A stretch of DNA of 47,460 nt from Lentisphaerales bacterium (GTDB lineage: Bacteria > Verrucomicrobiota > Kiritimatiellia > SPBP01): NCBI GenBank assembly GCA_004525935.1, contig SPBP01000001.1, positions 1-47,460 on the forward strand. The letters are read 5' to 3'. Below are positions 8,259-16,168 of this stretch, one piece after another. Below the pieces are notes generated by a model. The model worked only from the letters and a program-made list of their open reading frames with translations. It was not told the origin of the DNA and did not search any database. The position numbers were made by a program, and so were the translations under genes. How positions within the stretch are numbered: the first letter of the stretch is position 1; the number at the start of each line of letters is the position of its first letter.

Positions 8259-9392
8259 TCAGGGGAACCGGCCCCCTCTGATTGCTCGGAGGACCGGGCT
8301 CTGCTGCATCTCCACCGCCTGCTCCGGACAGGTTTCGTGGCAGCAGCAACACCCTATGCACTTGTTCGCTTGTATCAAGGCTGCAGTGTGCCCCACTATT
8401 CGCAGCACCTGAACTGGACACGCTCGTACGCACATGCCACATGCAATGCATTTGTCTGAAAACGACGGTCGAATCCAGAGATAATGCCTCAACACTCTCA
8501 CGAGCCCGCCTGGAATCACAGCACCTATCAAGGTGCTGGGCGCCTTGAATCTCGGCGGCGCGACATCCTCAACACGTGCTCCGATCACTTCTATCTCATC
8601 AACACGTGCTTCACCCGCTCCCAGTTTTGCCGATTCTGCGAGGTAGTGAACATTCTTCGCATTTATTCCCAAGATGCGACATAACACCGTATCAAGCGCA
8701 ACACCGTCGACCGACGCGGCGAGAATGCCCAACTTTACCGGTCTGCCACCGGATGGCCCCTCTCCTTCCATGCCGACTATTCCGTCGGCTATCGCGAGGC
8801 CCGGTCTGACCTTGGAATAAAGCGCTGCAAGAAGGCGTCCAAATTCTCGTGGCGTTGGATAACTCTTGTGAAGCCCCGTCTTCTGAAAACCTGGTATGGT
8901 GCCATAGGTGTTCTTCACCGCACCCGTGAGAATCGTCAGGAGATGAGTCTTGACCTTCGGCAGGTTTATTACGAGATCGGCATTCAACACAGGACTGGCT
9001 ACCGAAAATGAGAACCCGTCCACAGTAAAAGGAATCGACCCTTCCTTCTCCAGACATAACAGGGGGACGTCTTCCTCCCGGCACATGGCAAGAAAGCCAG
9101 TCTTCTCCCACACACTTTCTATCTTCATGACGTTGGCCGGGCTATCCGCGACAACCGGTTTGCCGCCAAGTTCCTTGACCATTCTTATCAGGCCGCGCAC
9201 AAGCTCTGGATGAGTTGTAACTGCCTTCTCGGGTTCACGGGCGGTCAAGAGATTCGGCTTCAGAAGCACCGTCTGGCCACTCTTGACGAACGACTTGAGT
9301 CCACCCAGATGTTGAAGCAGCCTTGGCAGAGCGACTCCGATGGTCTTTCGGCTGTAGTCATCAGCCGCAACAAGAGCAACCCTGGTCTTCAT
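8259..9392 (-). CDS. DUF362 domain protein with two 4Fe-4S ferredoxin motifs
   Basis: Residues ~1-290 form a DUF362 domain: LLKPNLLTAREPEKAVTTHP, ADSPAN, then INLPKVKTHLLTILTGAVKN and later IADGIVGMEGEGPSGG. The C-terminal ~60 residues hold two [4Fe-4S] clusters, CIACGMCVRACP and CIGCCCCHETCP; the second has extra adjacent cysteines. DUF362-ferredoxin proteins are common in anaerobes and their substrate is not established, so no reaction is claimed. It suggests low-potential electron transfer in the cytoplasm. ATG 9392 is the first start. The tRNA gene begins 82 nt upstream on the other strand. Confidence 0.85.
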   Translation of the reverse strand: MKTRVALVAADDYSRKTIGVALPRLLQHLGGLKSFVKSGQTVLLKPNLLTAREPEKAVTTHPELVRGLIRMVKELGGKPVVADSPANVMKIESVWEKTGFLAMCREEDVPLLCLEKEGSIPFTVDGFSFSVASPVLNADLVINLPKVKTHLLTILTGAVKNTYGTIPGFQKTGLHKSYPTPREFGRLLAALYSKVRPGLAIADGIVGMEGEGPSGGRPVKLGILAASVDGVALDTVLCRILGINAKNVHYLAESAKLGAGEARVDEIEVIGARVEDVAPPRFKAPSTLIGAVIPGGLVRVLRHYLWIRPSFSDKCIACGMCVRACPVQVLRIVGHTAALIQANKCIGCCCCHETCPEQAVEMQQSPVLRAIRGGRFP

Positions 9393-9424
9393 TCCGAATC
9401 TCCGAACATTGAACTCTCAAACTG

Positions 9425-9453
9425 TTGCGCCCGCCCAGATGCTTTGCTAGCCT
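9425..9453 (+). promoter_or_regulatory. Possible sigma-70 promoter for the tRNA gene
   Basis: A -35-like TTGCGC (9425-9430), a 17-nt spacer and a -10-like TAGCCT (9448-9453) would place the start near 9460, about 15 nt before the tRNA 5' end. Both boxes deviate from consensus, so this is tentative. Confidence 0.35.
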
Positions 9454-9474
9454 GTACGCAATCAGATGCAGTCC

Positions 9475-9548
9475 GGGCCCGTAGCTCAGTTGGTCAGAGC
9501 GACGGACTCATAATCCGTTGGTCGTAGGTTCGAGTCCTACCGGGCCCA
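9475..9548 (+). tRNA. tRNA with anticodon CAT, probably tRNA-Ile2 (lysidine type)
   Basis: A complete cloverleaf of 74 nt: acceptor GGGCCCG/CGGGCCC, D stem GCTC/GAGC, anticodon stem ACGGA/TCCGT around loop CTCATAA, and T stem GTAGG/CCTAC with loop TTCGAGT. The discriminator base is A and the CCA end is not encoded (next bases CAA). The CAT anticodon could be elongator Met or Ile2. The consecutive acceptor pairs C4-G69 and C5-G68, known TilS recognition pairs in E. coli tRNA-Ile2, favour Ile2. An initiator tRNA is unlikely because a normal 1-72 pair is present. Confidence 0.93.
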
Positions 9549-11886
9549 CAACGCTACCTGACTCGTCGGGCAGTAGAGCTCTTGACGGATGTTGTTTCAT
9601 TGTCTCTTCCCTGCCGAGAACGGCCAAGTCTAAAGTGGCCCACCGAGCTAGAACGTTTTCCTCGGCGTCTTCGCCGTGCCCCACGGACATCTTAGAACAG
9701 AGCTGATCGAAACAGGATTCTGCTGTGAGACTTTCCCCTCTCATCCACGCCACTATTCCGAGCGCGTAGGTCATGTAGTCTCCGCCAGTCTCCCGGTCCG
9801 ATTCGGAATACGCGGCGATCATCTGCTTCTCGGGCAACTTGCGAGTCAGGTAGTCGCCAATTGGACCCCAGAATGTCCGCCCGTGCTGTCCAATCCTGTT
9901 CCACCTGTCCTGTGCGGCCCCGCGGTCACGGCGATATCGCCAGCAGGTGGCGCCGGCGAAAAACGCGGCTTTGTCACGGTCGAATGAGCTGGAGCTCGGC
10001 TTCTCGACGATTTCGTCGTAGAGACGAATGACTTCGTCGTAATCTCCGATCCTTTCTGCCACAGCGGCCTGGAGGAAGATGACGCTGGTGGGGCAGTTGA
10101 CATAAGAATGCATCTGCTCAAGTGCAAGCCTAGCCATCTCCCAATCATTCCGAGCAACATGCAGCCCATAGAGAATGTGAAGGGCTTTCAGGGAATTGGG
10201 CCAATGCAGCAAAGCCTCGCTAACAAGCCCTAATGCATCGTCAAGTCTCTTCTCCGCGATGGCACATTGCGCCAACCCCAGCAGCGCCTCCGGGTTCCTG
10301 GGTTCACGGCAATACGACTCCACAAAACACGCCTTGGCCTTTTCGACGGATCCGCTTCGCAGGTTAATAGTGCCCATCGGAAGCAGAGGGTCGGGATCGT
10401 CGGGGTCCTCCACCATGGCCTGAATGAAGGCATTCATTGCGCCCTTCATATCGTGCTGAGCATGTCGTTTCATGCCGATAAAGAACCAATGTTTTACCAC
10501 GTTCCGGGAACGAAGTTCCGTATGGTCTGGTGTTATCACTAGGGCGGCGAACAAGCCGGCCGCAACGAGCAAGAACAGCTTCCGGCAATTTCGTTCCCGC
10601 AGGTATTCCACGAAGCTCAGAACGTAGTATCCTGAAAACGGCAAGAGCGCAACTACCAGGGGGAGTCTGAATCGCGACGCCACCTGGAACGGAAACAAAG
10701 CCACAAAATAGGCTACAGCGAATATTGTGAGGAATCCCGGTTTCCTCTGGCGCTGCAGTAATGACAAGAGCAGGCCGACCGCGGCGGTGCTCCCAAGGAA
10801 GGCAAAGCCGGGCCAGATGGGAAGACGGAGGAGGCCCGACATCTTCTTGAAGCGATAGATGTCTATTTCCTGGCTTATTTCGAAGGCCCCAATGCTCATA
10901 AGAAGCTTCTTTGCCTGCAGAACCAGCCATTCGCCAGGTCTTGTCCGGATGGTCTGTACGGTTCTATGAATCCAGTATTTTTCTTTCTCGGCAACGAGAG
11001 TCTTGCCTGCCAACAAAGGTTCACGAATGAGATTCTTCCACTCCGTCCCAAGCGGCACAATCAGCCCCCCGTAGTCGGGGTTGTTCCCCATGTAAAGACA
11101 GCTGCCGGCTTGTGTTCGAAGAATGGGCGTTCCGGCAATGCGCCAATTCCAAGCTGCTATCGGCACAGACAACAACAACGCCGGCAAAAGAAACAGGAGC
11201 AGACGGTATACCACGGTTTTGAGAGCACCGCCTGTTGAAATGGCGGCGGAGTCGGTCCTCTTACTCGCCAGATCCCAGATGATCCACAGTGCCATCGCTG
11301 GCAGACAAACCAGCATGTTTGCCCTGACAAGGCTGGACAAACCCACAAACAGCCCCGCCCCGAGCAACCACGGCAGGCGACCGCGATCTGTGTAGATGGC
11401 AAAGCAGAGAAAGCAGAGACTTAGCGTCAGCACCGCAAAATTCTCGGCGTAGAATGTCGCTTCGAAGAGAATGAATGGCCAATAAGATGCCGCCAGGAAA
11501 GCGCTCACAAGGCCGATTCTTCTGCTCCACACTATCTCGGCCATCTTCCCAATGGCAACAGCCTGCAGGGCGCCCAAGACGTGGAACGCGAGGAATATGA
11601 TTTCCGGTCTGGGTCCGAAGAGAAAGAACCACGCCGCGAGGTAGAGAGGATACATCGGCGTATAGTTGCTCGGTTCCCACCACACCATGTTGCCGGCCGC
11701 AATCTGCTGCGCCCAACTGACATAAACGTGAGCGTCGGCTATAGGGTAGTCGAAGAGTTCATTGCAGTGTGACGCCTGCAGAAAATAGGCTGCCCTCAAT
11801 ACCAGCGCAAAGAGGAAGATGTGCAAATATGATATTCGACTGATTAGTGACAACCGCTTTTCCAAGAGTCGGCCTCGACAAGCCAT
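9508..11886 (-). CDS. Polytopic glycosyltransferase (GT39/PMT-like) fused to a TPR domain
   Basis: The first ~470 residues form a membrane protein with about ten hydrophobic helices, the early acidic loop (DYPIADAHVYVSWAQQIA), and a YTPMYPLY motif in the first large loop, as in lipid-linked-sugar-dependent glycosyltransferases of the GT39/DUF2723 kind. From ~residue 480 the chain becomes soluble with tetratricopeptide-like helix pairs (NPEALLGLAQCAIAEKRLDDALGLVSEALLHWP). It probably moves sugars to a lipid or protein on the periplasmic side, with the TPR part binding a partner; substrate unknown. The last residues (GLEPTTNGL) are translated from the antisense strand of the tRNA gene, and the stop lies inside that gene. 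Confidence 0.75.
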   Translation of the reverse strand: MACRGRLLEKRLSLISRISYLHIFLFALVLRAAYFLQASHCNELFDYPIADAHVYVSWAQQIAAGNMVWWEPSNYTPMYPLYLAAWFFLFGPRPEIIFLAFHVLGALQAVAIGKMAEIVWSRRIGLVSAFLAASYWPFILFEATFYAENFAVLTLSLCFLCFAIYTDRGRLPWLLGAGLFVGLSSLVRANMLVCLPAMALWIIWDLASKRTDSAAISTGGALKTVVYRLLLFLLPALLLSVPIAAWNWRIAGTPILRTQAGSCLYMGNNPDYGGLIVPLGTEWKNLIREPLLAGKTLVAEKEKYWIHRTVQTIRTRPGEWLVLQAKKLLMSIGAFEISQEIDIYRFKKMSGLLRLPIWPGFAFLGSTAAVGLLLSLLQRQRKPGFLTIFAVAYFVALFPFQVASRFRLPLVVALLPFSGYYVLSFVEYLRERNCRKLFLLVAAGLFAALVITPDHTELRSRNVVKHWFFIGMKRHAQHDMKGAMNAFIQAMVEDPDDPDPLLPMGTINLRSGSVEKAKACFVESYCREPRNPEALLGLAQCAIAEKRLDDALGLVSEALLHWPNSLKALHILYGLHVARNDWEMARLALEQMHSYVNCPTSVIFLQAAVAERIGDYDEVIRLYDEIVEKPSSSSFDRDKAAFFAGATCWRYRRDRGAAQDRWNRIGQHGRTFWGPIGDYLTRKLPEKQMIAAYSESDRETGGDYMTYALGIVAWMRGESLTAESCFDQLCSKMSVGHGEDAEENVLARWATLDLAVLGREETMKQHPSRALLPDESGSVVGPVGLEPTTNGL

Positions 11887-12077
11887 TTCGTCGGGTACTG
11901 TCCATCGCGTTCCGCGCTTACAGCCGCAGCTGTATCTCCGCTGTGGTGTTGATAGGATTCCGGAGCCGAAAAAGCAACAACATACTTGTCTTATTGCCCT
12001 TTCATAGGATAACTTAAATCAGGTTGTGTCGCATACGGGGCCCGATTTACTTCAGGTCTGCCGCTCGGGAGATTGGT

Positions 12078-13142
12078 ATGCCTAGATCCAAGAAGATGCC
12101 CGAGACTCCCCGGCTCACGCCGGAGAAGACAGCAGAAGTCGTAAGCGCTGTTCGTGCTTTGTGTGTGATCTTCAACACCAGCTTGACATATGATACCCAC
12201 CACCAGGTGTTCAGAAACGCCGTGGAGGAGCGCATGCCCCTTTTTGGAGCAGCTTTAGAGGGGACCTCGGGGATTCCGCTCTACTTTATTGACGGACATG
12301 TGCAACTGGGGTCTTTATCTCTGGAACCGGGGTCATCGCTGTTTCAAAAGCTGTCCGAACGATTTCTGCTCGCAGGAATATCCGGCATCTCGATCCATCC
12401 CGGAGTGTCAGCCAAAGATCTCATTAGACTCGTGGAACTCGTGGTGTCACATGCCAATGAGATAGCAAAGCACGGTTTGCAGCAACTACTCGCAAAGGCC
12501 GGCATACAAACGATAGTTGAGCACAGGGCAAAAACGCAGGATGTGCGCCCTGTTTCGAGCAGACGCAAGTCGACATCGAACCAGCAAGGCACACAGGGAG
12601 ATGTTCGGGCCGAGCATGCAATCCCGAGCACGTGGGACGTGGGTGCTTCGGAAGCCAACAGGGTCTTCACCCTCGAGAATTATGACGCGTCCTACACAAC
12701 AAAAACGTTTCGAGATTTCGTAAGCGGGGCCATTGGAGCGCTGTCCAGGAAAGAGGCCGACTTCCGGGAGGTCGCCGACATCATATCGACGGAGTTTCAG
12801 CACAGAATCAACGAGAAGCTCGAAGTGGTACAACGAGAGCACGAACGGAAGGTGCGCCTCGTAACAAGTATGCGCGACCTTGTTTTGCATGAACTTGAGG
12901 TGATGCATCTTGCGGCACTTATTATCGATTCACATCTCAATGTGCTGGCCTGCAACCAGACCGGCAGGGAAATCCTTGGCAATGCCACCAGGCTCGAAAC
13001 GGGCACCTCGCTGGAGTCGTTCATCGGTTCCCAGGTTGAAAGACAGGTCATCGACATCAACGGCATCAGCCATGAAGCACATCTACTGACGTCGGTTCTG
13101 CGCGAGACCGGAGAGAAGATAATGCTGGTGTCACTGGAGTAA
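12078..13142 (+). CDS. Uncharacterised cytoplasmic protein with C-terminal PAS-like domain
   Basis: ATG 12078 is preceded by GGGAGA at 12067-12072; an upstream in-frame start at 12024 lacks one. The 354 aa product has no signal peptide. The first ~140 residues are a conserved-looking alpha/beta region (IFNTSLTYDTHHQVF, GISGISIHPGVSAKDLIRLVELV) that resembles domains accompanying HD or sensor proteins, but I do not recognise it firmly. A polar linker follows, then an amphipathic helix (~250-280), and the last ~90 residues read as a PAS fold (AALIIDSHLNVLACNQTGREILG). It lies 6 nt before the hybrid kinase on the same strand and is likely a partner or input for it. Confidence 0.6.
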   Translation: MPRSKKMPETPRLTPEKTAEVVSAVRALCVIFNTSLTYDTHHQVFRNAVEERMPLFGAALEGTSGIPLYFIDGHVQLGSLSLEPGSSLFQKLSERFLLAGISGISIHPGVSAKDLIRLVELVVSHANEIAKHGLQQLLAKAGIQTIVEHRAKTQDVRPVSSRRKSTSNQQGTQGDVRAEHAIPSTWDVGASEANRVFTLENYDASYTTKTFRDFVSGAIGALSRKEADFREVADIISTEFQHRINEKLEVVQREHERKVRLVTSMRDLVLHELEVMHLAALIIDSHLNVLACNQTGREILGNATRLETGTSLESFIGSQVERQVIDINGISHEAHLLTSVLRETGEKIMLVSLE

Positions 13143-13148
13143 CTGAGC

Positions 13149-15284
13149 ATGGCAAAGAAGCACGAACGTTCGATTACTGCTGCCCCGAGTGTAGCGGTGA
13201 TCACCATAACGCCGGACACTCGCGATGCGTCCGTGGTGCGCCGCGAGGAAATCAACAGGATGCTTGTCGAGACGACTGCTTCCAACTCCAGGACGGACCT
13301 AACGTACAGGCCATTGATAGATTGCATACTGGACGGAGTCCTGATAGCTCAAGAAGATGGGGTCATCACGAACACCAACGAGAGCGCATGTTCCCTCCTC
13401 CAGTTTTCAGAGCCGGAGATGGAGAAGCTTACGGTTCCTCAACTCATATCGGGCGCGGACGCATCACTCATGGGGAAGATTGTCAAGCGGCTGGCCGACG
13501 AGCGTCACGTCTGCATCGAAGGCTACATGCCGAGGAAAGACGACACGATGTTTCCGGCGGAGATAGTAGCAACGACCGTGAAGTACGGAGAGGAATTGCT
13601 CTACTGCTTCTTTGTTCGCGACGTGAGCCGCCGAAAGAAGGCAGAAGAGTCTCTCAGTTCAGTGACCAGAAGCATCATGCGGGCAAAGCGCGTAGAGACC
13701 GCAGGCACCATCGCCGGGCAAATCGCTCATGACTTCAATAACCTGCTCACTCCTCTTCTTGCATACCCGGAGTTAATCAAGAGGGACCTTCCCGAAGGAT
13801 GTCGCAGCAAGAATCTCCTTGATGTGATAGAGAAGACTTCCGAGGACATGCTGCGAATCACCCAACAGCTCCTTGATCTGTCGAGACGAGGCCAGCATTC
13901 GCAGAACATCTTCAACGTTAACGATGTTGCCGACAGGGTTGTGTCGCTGCTTCGCGAAAGCGGCACTTTTACGGATGTCGATCTTGCCGCCGATCTGGCG
14001 CCGGACCTGCTGCCAATCAAGGGAGCGGCTGAGCAGATGTTACGTGTTGTTCAGAACCTCTGCCAGAATGCGATAGACGCGGTGGAACAGTCGGGGCGCG
14101 TGGAAGTCAGAACCGGCAATGTATACGTTGACAGGCAGGCGGGTTACTACAACAAGATTCCTATCGGAGAATATGTGAGGCTGACTGTATCCGACAATGG
14201 TCCCGGCATACCGGACAACATAAGGGACAACATATTCGATCCTTTCTTCACGACGAGAAGGGCATCAAAGAGAAGAGGGTCCGGCCTCGGATTGAGCGTC
14301 GTACACGGCATTGTGAGGGACCACGATGGCCTGATAGACATTGAGACGGCGCCAGGCAAGGGCACATCGTTTCATTTGTATTTTCCGATCTGCCGAGATG
14401 AGGAAGAGACACCTGATGCTGGGCCAGCCAAGATACCTCCTGAGAGGATTCAGTCCGTGCTCGTGGTTGACGATGATGCCCAGCAGCGCGAGATAGTCGC
14501 CGGTCTTTTCGGACGTCTTGGATCTCAGGTCTGGTCGGTACCTTCGGGAGAGCGGGCAGTGCAGTTCATCGCCGAATGTGCCACAATGGGAACCAACGAA
14601 CAAAGCAAGCAACGCGAGGCGCGCCTTCCCGACATAGTGGTCATGGATGTCATAATGGATCCTGGCATGGACGGAAACGAGGCGTGCAAGAGAATTCTTG
14701 AGTTGCATCCGGAACAGAAGGTCATCATGGTATCGGGCTATCCTCCGCGTGAGGCAGAACGCGGATCACAAGCGGTGGGCGCGATAACATACCTGGCCAA
14801 ACCCCTTACTCTCGAGAAGATCGAGTATGCGTTGAGCCAACTTGAAGGGGAGAGGAAGCCGATAGCCGCACAAACCGGTCTGACCCCATGTACCGCCGGC
14901 GGCATTCTCATAGTTGACGATGAAGAAGGGATTCGACGGTTATTCAGCATGATACTCTCAACTGCGTTCATGAACGCAAAAGTCGATCTTGCAGCTAATG
15001 GTCTTGAGGCAGTGGAAGCATTCAAGACGGGACATCATGCGGTTATTCTGATGGACCTCCGTATGCCGGTCATGAACGGCATGGCTGCTTTCGTAGAGAT
15101 TTGCGAGCACTGCAAGAAGAGCAGCTGGTCGATGCCCGCCGTTGTCTTCTGCACGGGGTTTGCACCATCTTCGGACGTAAAAGCCATTGTCAGCGGTGAC
15201 GGGATGCACTGCCTGCTGACAAAACCTGTCGGCGGCGATGATCTTGTTGCCGCGGTCCGCGAACGTATTCTGGCCCGCAGATGA
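13149..15284 (+). CDS. Hybrid histidine kinase: PAS-HisKA-HATPase-REC-REC
   Basis: A soluble 711 aa hybrid kinase. PAS occupies ~52-165 (ending CFFVRDVSRRKKAEE). The H box has H194 (GQIAHDFNNLL). The ATPase is intact: N box QNLCQNAIDAV, G1 DNGPGIP, F box FDPFFTTR, G2 GSGLGLS. Two receivers follow: REC1 with VVDDD and acceptor D500 (VVMDVIMDP), then REC2 with IVDDEE and acceptor D636 (ILMDLRMPVMNG). The 'GxIAHDFNN' type H box belongs to the HisKA subgroup common in PAS hybrids. No DNA-binding output is present, so phosphoryl transfer to an external regulator is expected. Its TGA overlaps the panC start (ATGA), implying coupling. Confidence 0.92.
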   Translation: MAKKHERSITAAPSVAVITITPDTRDASVVRREEINRMLVETTASNSRTDLTYRPLIDCILDGVLIAQEDGVITNTNESACSLLQFSEPEMEKLTVPQLISGADASLMGKIVKRLADERHVCIEGYMPRKDDTMFPAEIVATTVKYGEELLYCFFVRDVSRRKKAEESLSSVTRSIMRAKRVETAGTIAGQIAHDFNNLLTPLLAYPELIKRDLPEGCRSKNLLDVIEKTSEDMLRITQQLLDLSRRGQHSQNIFNVNDVADRVVSLLRESGTFTDVDLAADLAPDLLPIKGAAEQMLRVVQNLCQNAIDAVEQSGRVEVRTGNVYVDRQAGYYNKIPIGEYVRLTVSDNGPGIPDNIRDNIFDPFFTTRRASKRRGSGLGLSVVHGIVRDHDGLIDIETAPGKGTSFHLYFPICRDEEETPDAGPAKIPPERIQSVLVVDDDAQQREIVAGLFGRLGSQVWSVPSGERAVQFIAECATMGTNEQSKQREARLPDIVVMDVIMDPGMDGNEACKRILELHPEQKVIMVSGYPPREAERGSQAVGAITYLAKPLTLEKIEYALSQLEGERKPIAAQTGLTPCTAGGILIVDDEEGIRRLFSMILSTAFMNAKVDLAANGLEAVEAFKTGHHAVILMDLRMPVMNGMAAFVEICEHCKKSSWSMPAVVFCTGFAPSSDVKAIVSGDGMHCLLTKPVGGDDLVAAVRERILARR

Positions 15285-16168
15285 AGACCGTCACGTCTCC
15301 AGCGGCAATGCAGCAGCTATCGCTGAAGTTCCGCGAAGAAGCAAAAACCATCGCCCTGGTCCCAACAATGGGATGTCTCCACGCCGGCCATCTCTCCCTC
15401 GTGCATACAGCTCGTGCCACAGCCGATATTCTGGTGGTGAGCGTCTTCGTCAATCCCATGCAATTCGGGCCCGGCGAAGACCTGGATGCGTATCCACGCG
15501 ATTCCGACAAGGACAAGCAGCTCTGTGAAGACGCGGGCGTTGACATTTTCTTCTTTCCGTCCAACGACGCCATGTATCCAATTGGGCACAGCTCTTTCGT
15601 CGAGGAAACAGTACTATCCCGGGAATTGTGCGGACGGCTACGTCCCGGACATTTCCGCGGAGTGACGACAATCGTGGCCAAACTACTGAACATTGTGTTA
15701 CCCCACAGGGCCTTCTTTGGTCAGAAGGACGCCCAACAGGCTCTTGTCGTGAGGAAGCTTGTTTCGGACCTGAGTTTCCCTGTTGAAATTGTAACGTGCC
15801 CGACAGTGCGAGACACCGACGGACTTGCCCTCAGTTCACGAAACAAGTATATGTCCACCGAGGAACGGAATGCTGCGCTCTGTGTTCCCGGGGCACTCGA
15901 AGTTGCGGAACAGGCGATTCGCAGCGGCACTTCCGACGCACGCATGATCAGCAGCGCAATGCAAGAAGCCCTGAAACGCACTCCGGGAGTCAAGGTGGAC
16001 TACGTTGAGGTCGTCGATCCGTCAACGCTGGAACCGATCGTGGCCATAAGCGGTCCGGCACTCGTTGCCGTCGCAGTGAGGATAGGGCGCACACGCCTGA
16101 TAGACAACAGGCTTATTGGCGGCCCTGATGTTGAACCGCCAACCCCCTGGCTTCCACCATCCCCTTGA
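15281..16168 (+). CDS. panC: Pantothenate synthetase
   Basis: Condenses pantoate and beta-alanine with ATP in coenzyme A synthesis. All family landmarks are present: LVPTMGCLHAGHLSLV (HIGH-like), VSVFVNPMQFGPGEDLDAYPR, LCGRLRPGHFRGVTTIV, AFFGQKDAQQ, VRDTDGLALSSRNKYMS. The start overlaps the stop of the hybrid kinase by 4 nt, an unusual neighbour for a vitamin gene. The 295 aa product is slightly longer than the usual ~280 because the last ~15 residues, rich in Pro, extend past the normal end. This extension overlaps the 3' end of the convergent kinase-like gene by 56 nt. Confidence 0.96.
   Translation: MKTVTSPAAMQQLSLKFREEAKTIALVPTMGCLHAGHLSLVHTARATADILVVSVFVNPMQFGPGEDLDAYPRDSDKDKQLCEDAGVDIFFFPSNDAMYPIGHSSFVEETVLSRELCGRLRPGHFRGVTTIVAKLLNIVLPHRAFFGQKDAQQALVVRKLVSDLSFPVEIVTCPTVRDTDGLALSSRNKYMSTEERNAALCVPGALEVAEQAIRSGTSDARMISSAMQEALKRTPGVKVDYVEVVDPSTLEPIVAISGPALVAVAVRIGRTRLIDNRLIGGPDVEPPTPWLPPSP

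Noticed and set aside
12024-12077. Upstream start for the PAS protein
   Set aside because: No ribosome site; ATG 12078 has GGGAGA at a good distance.
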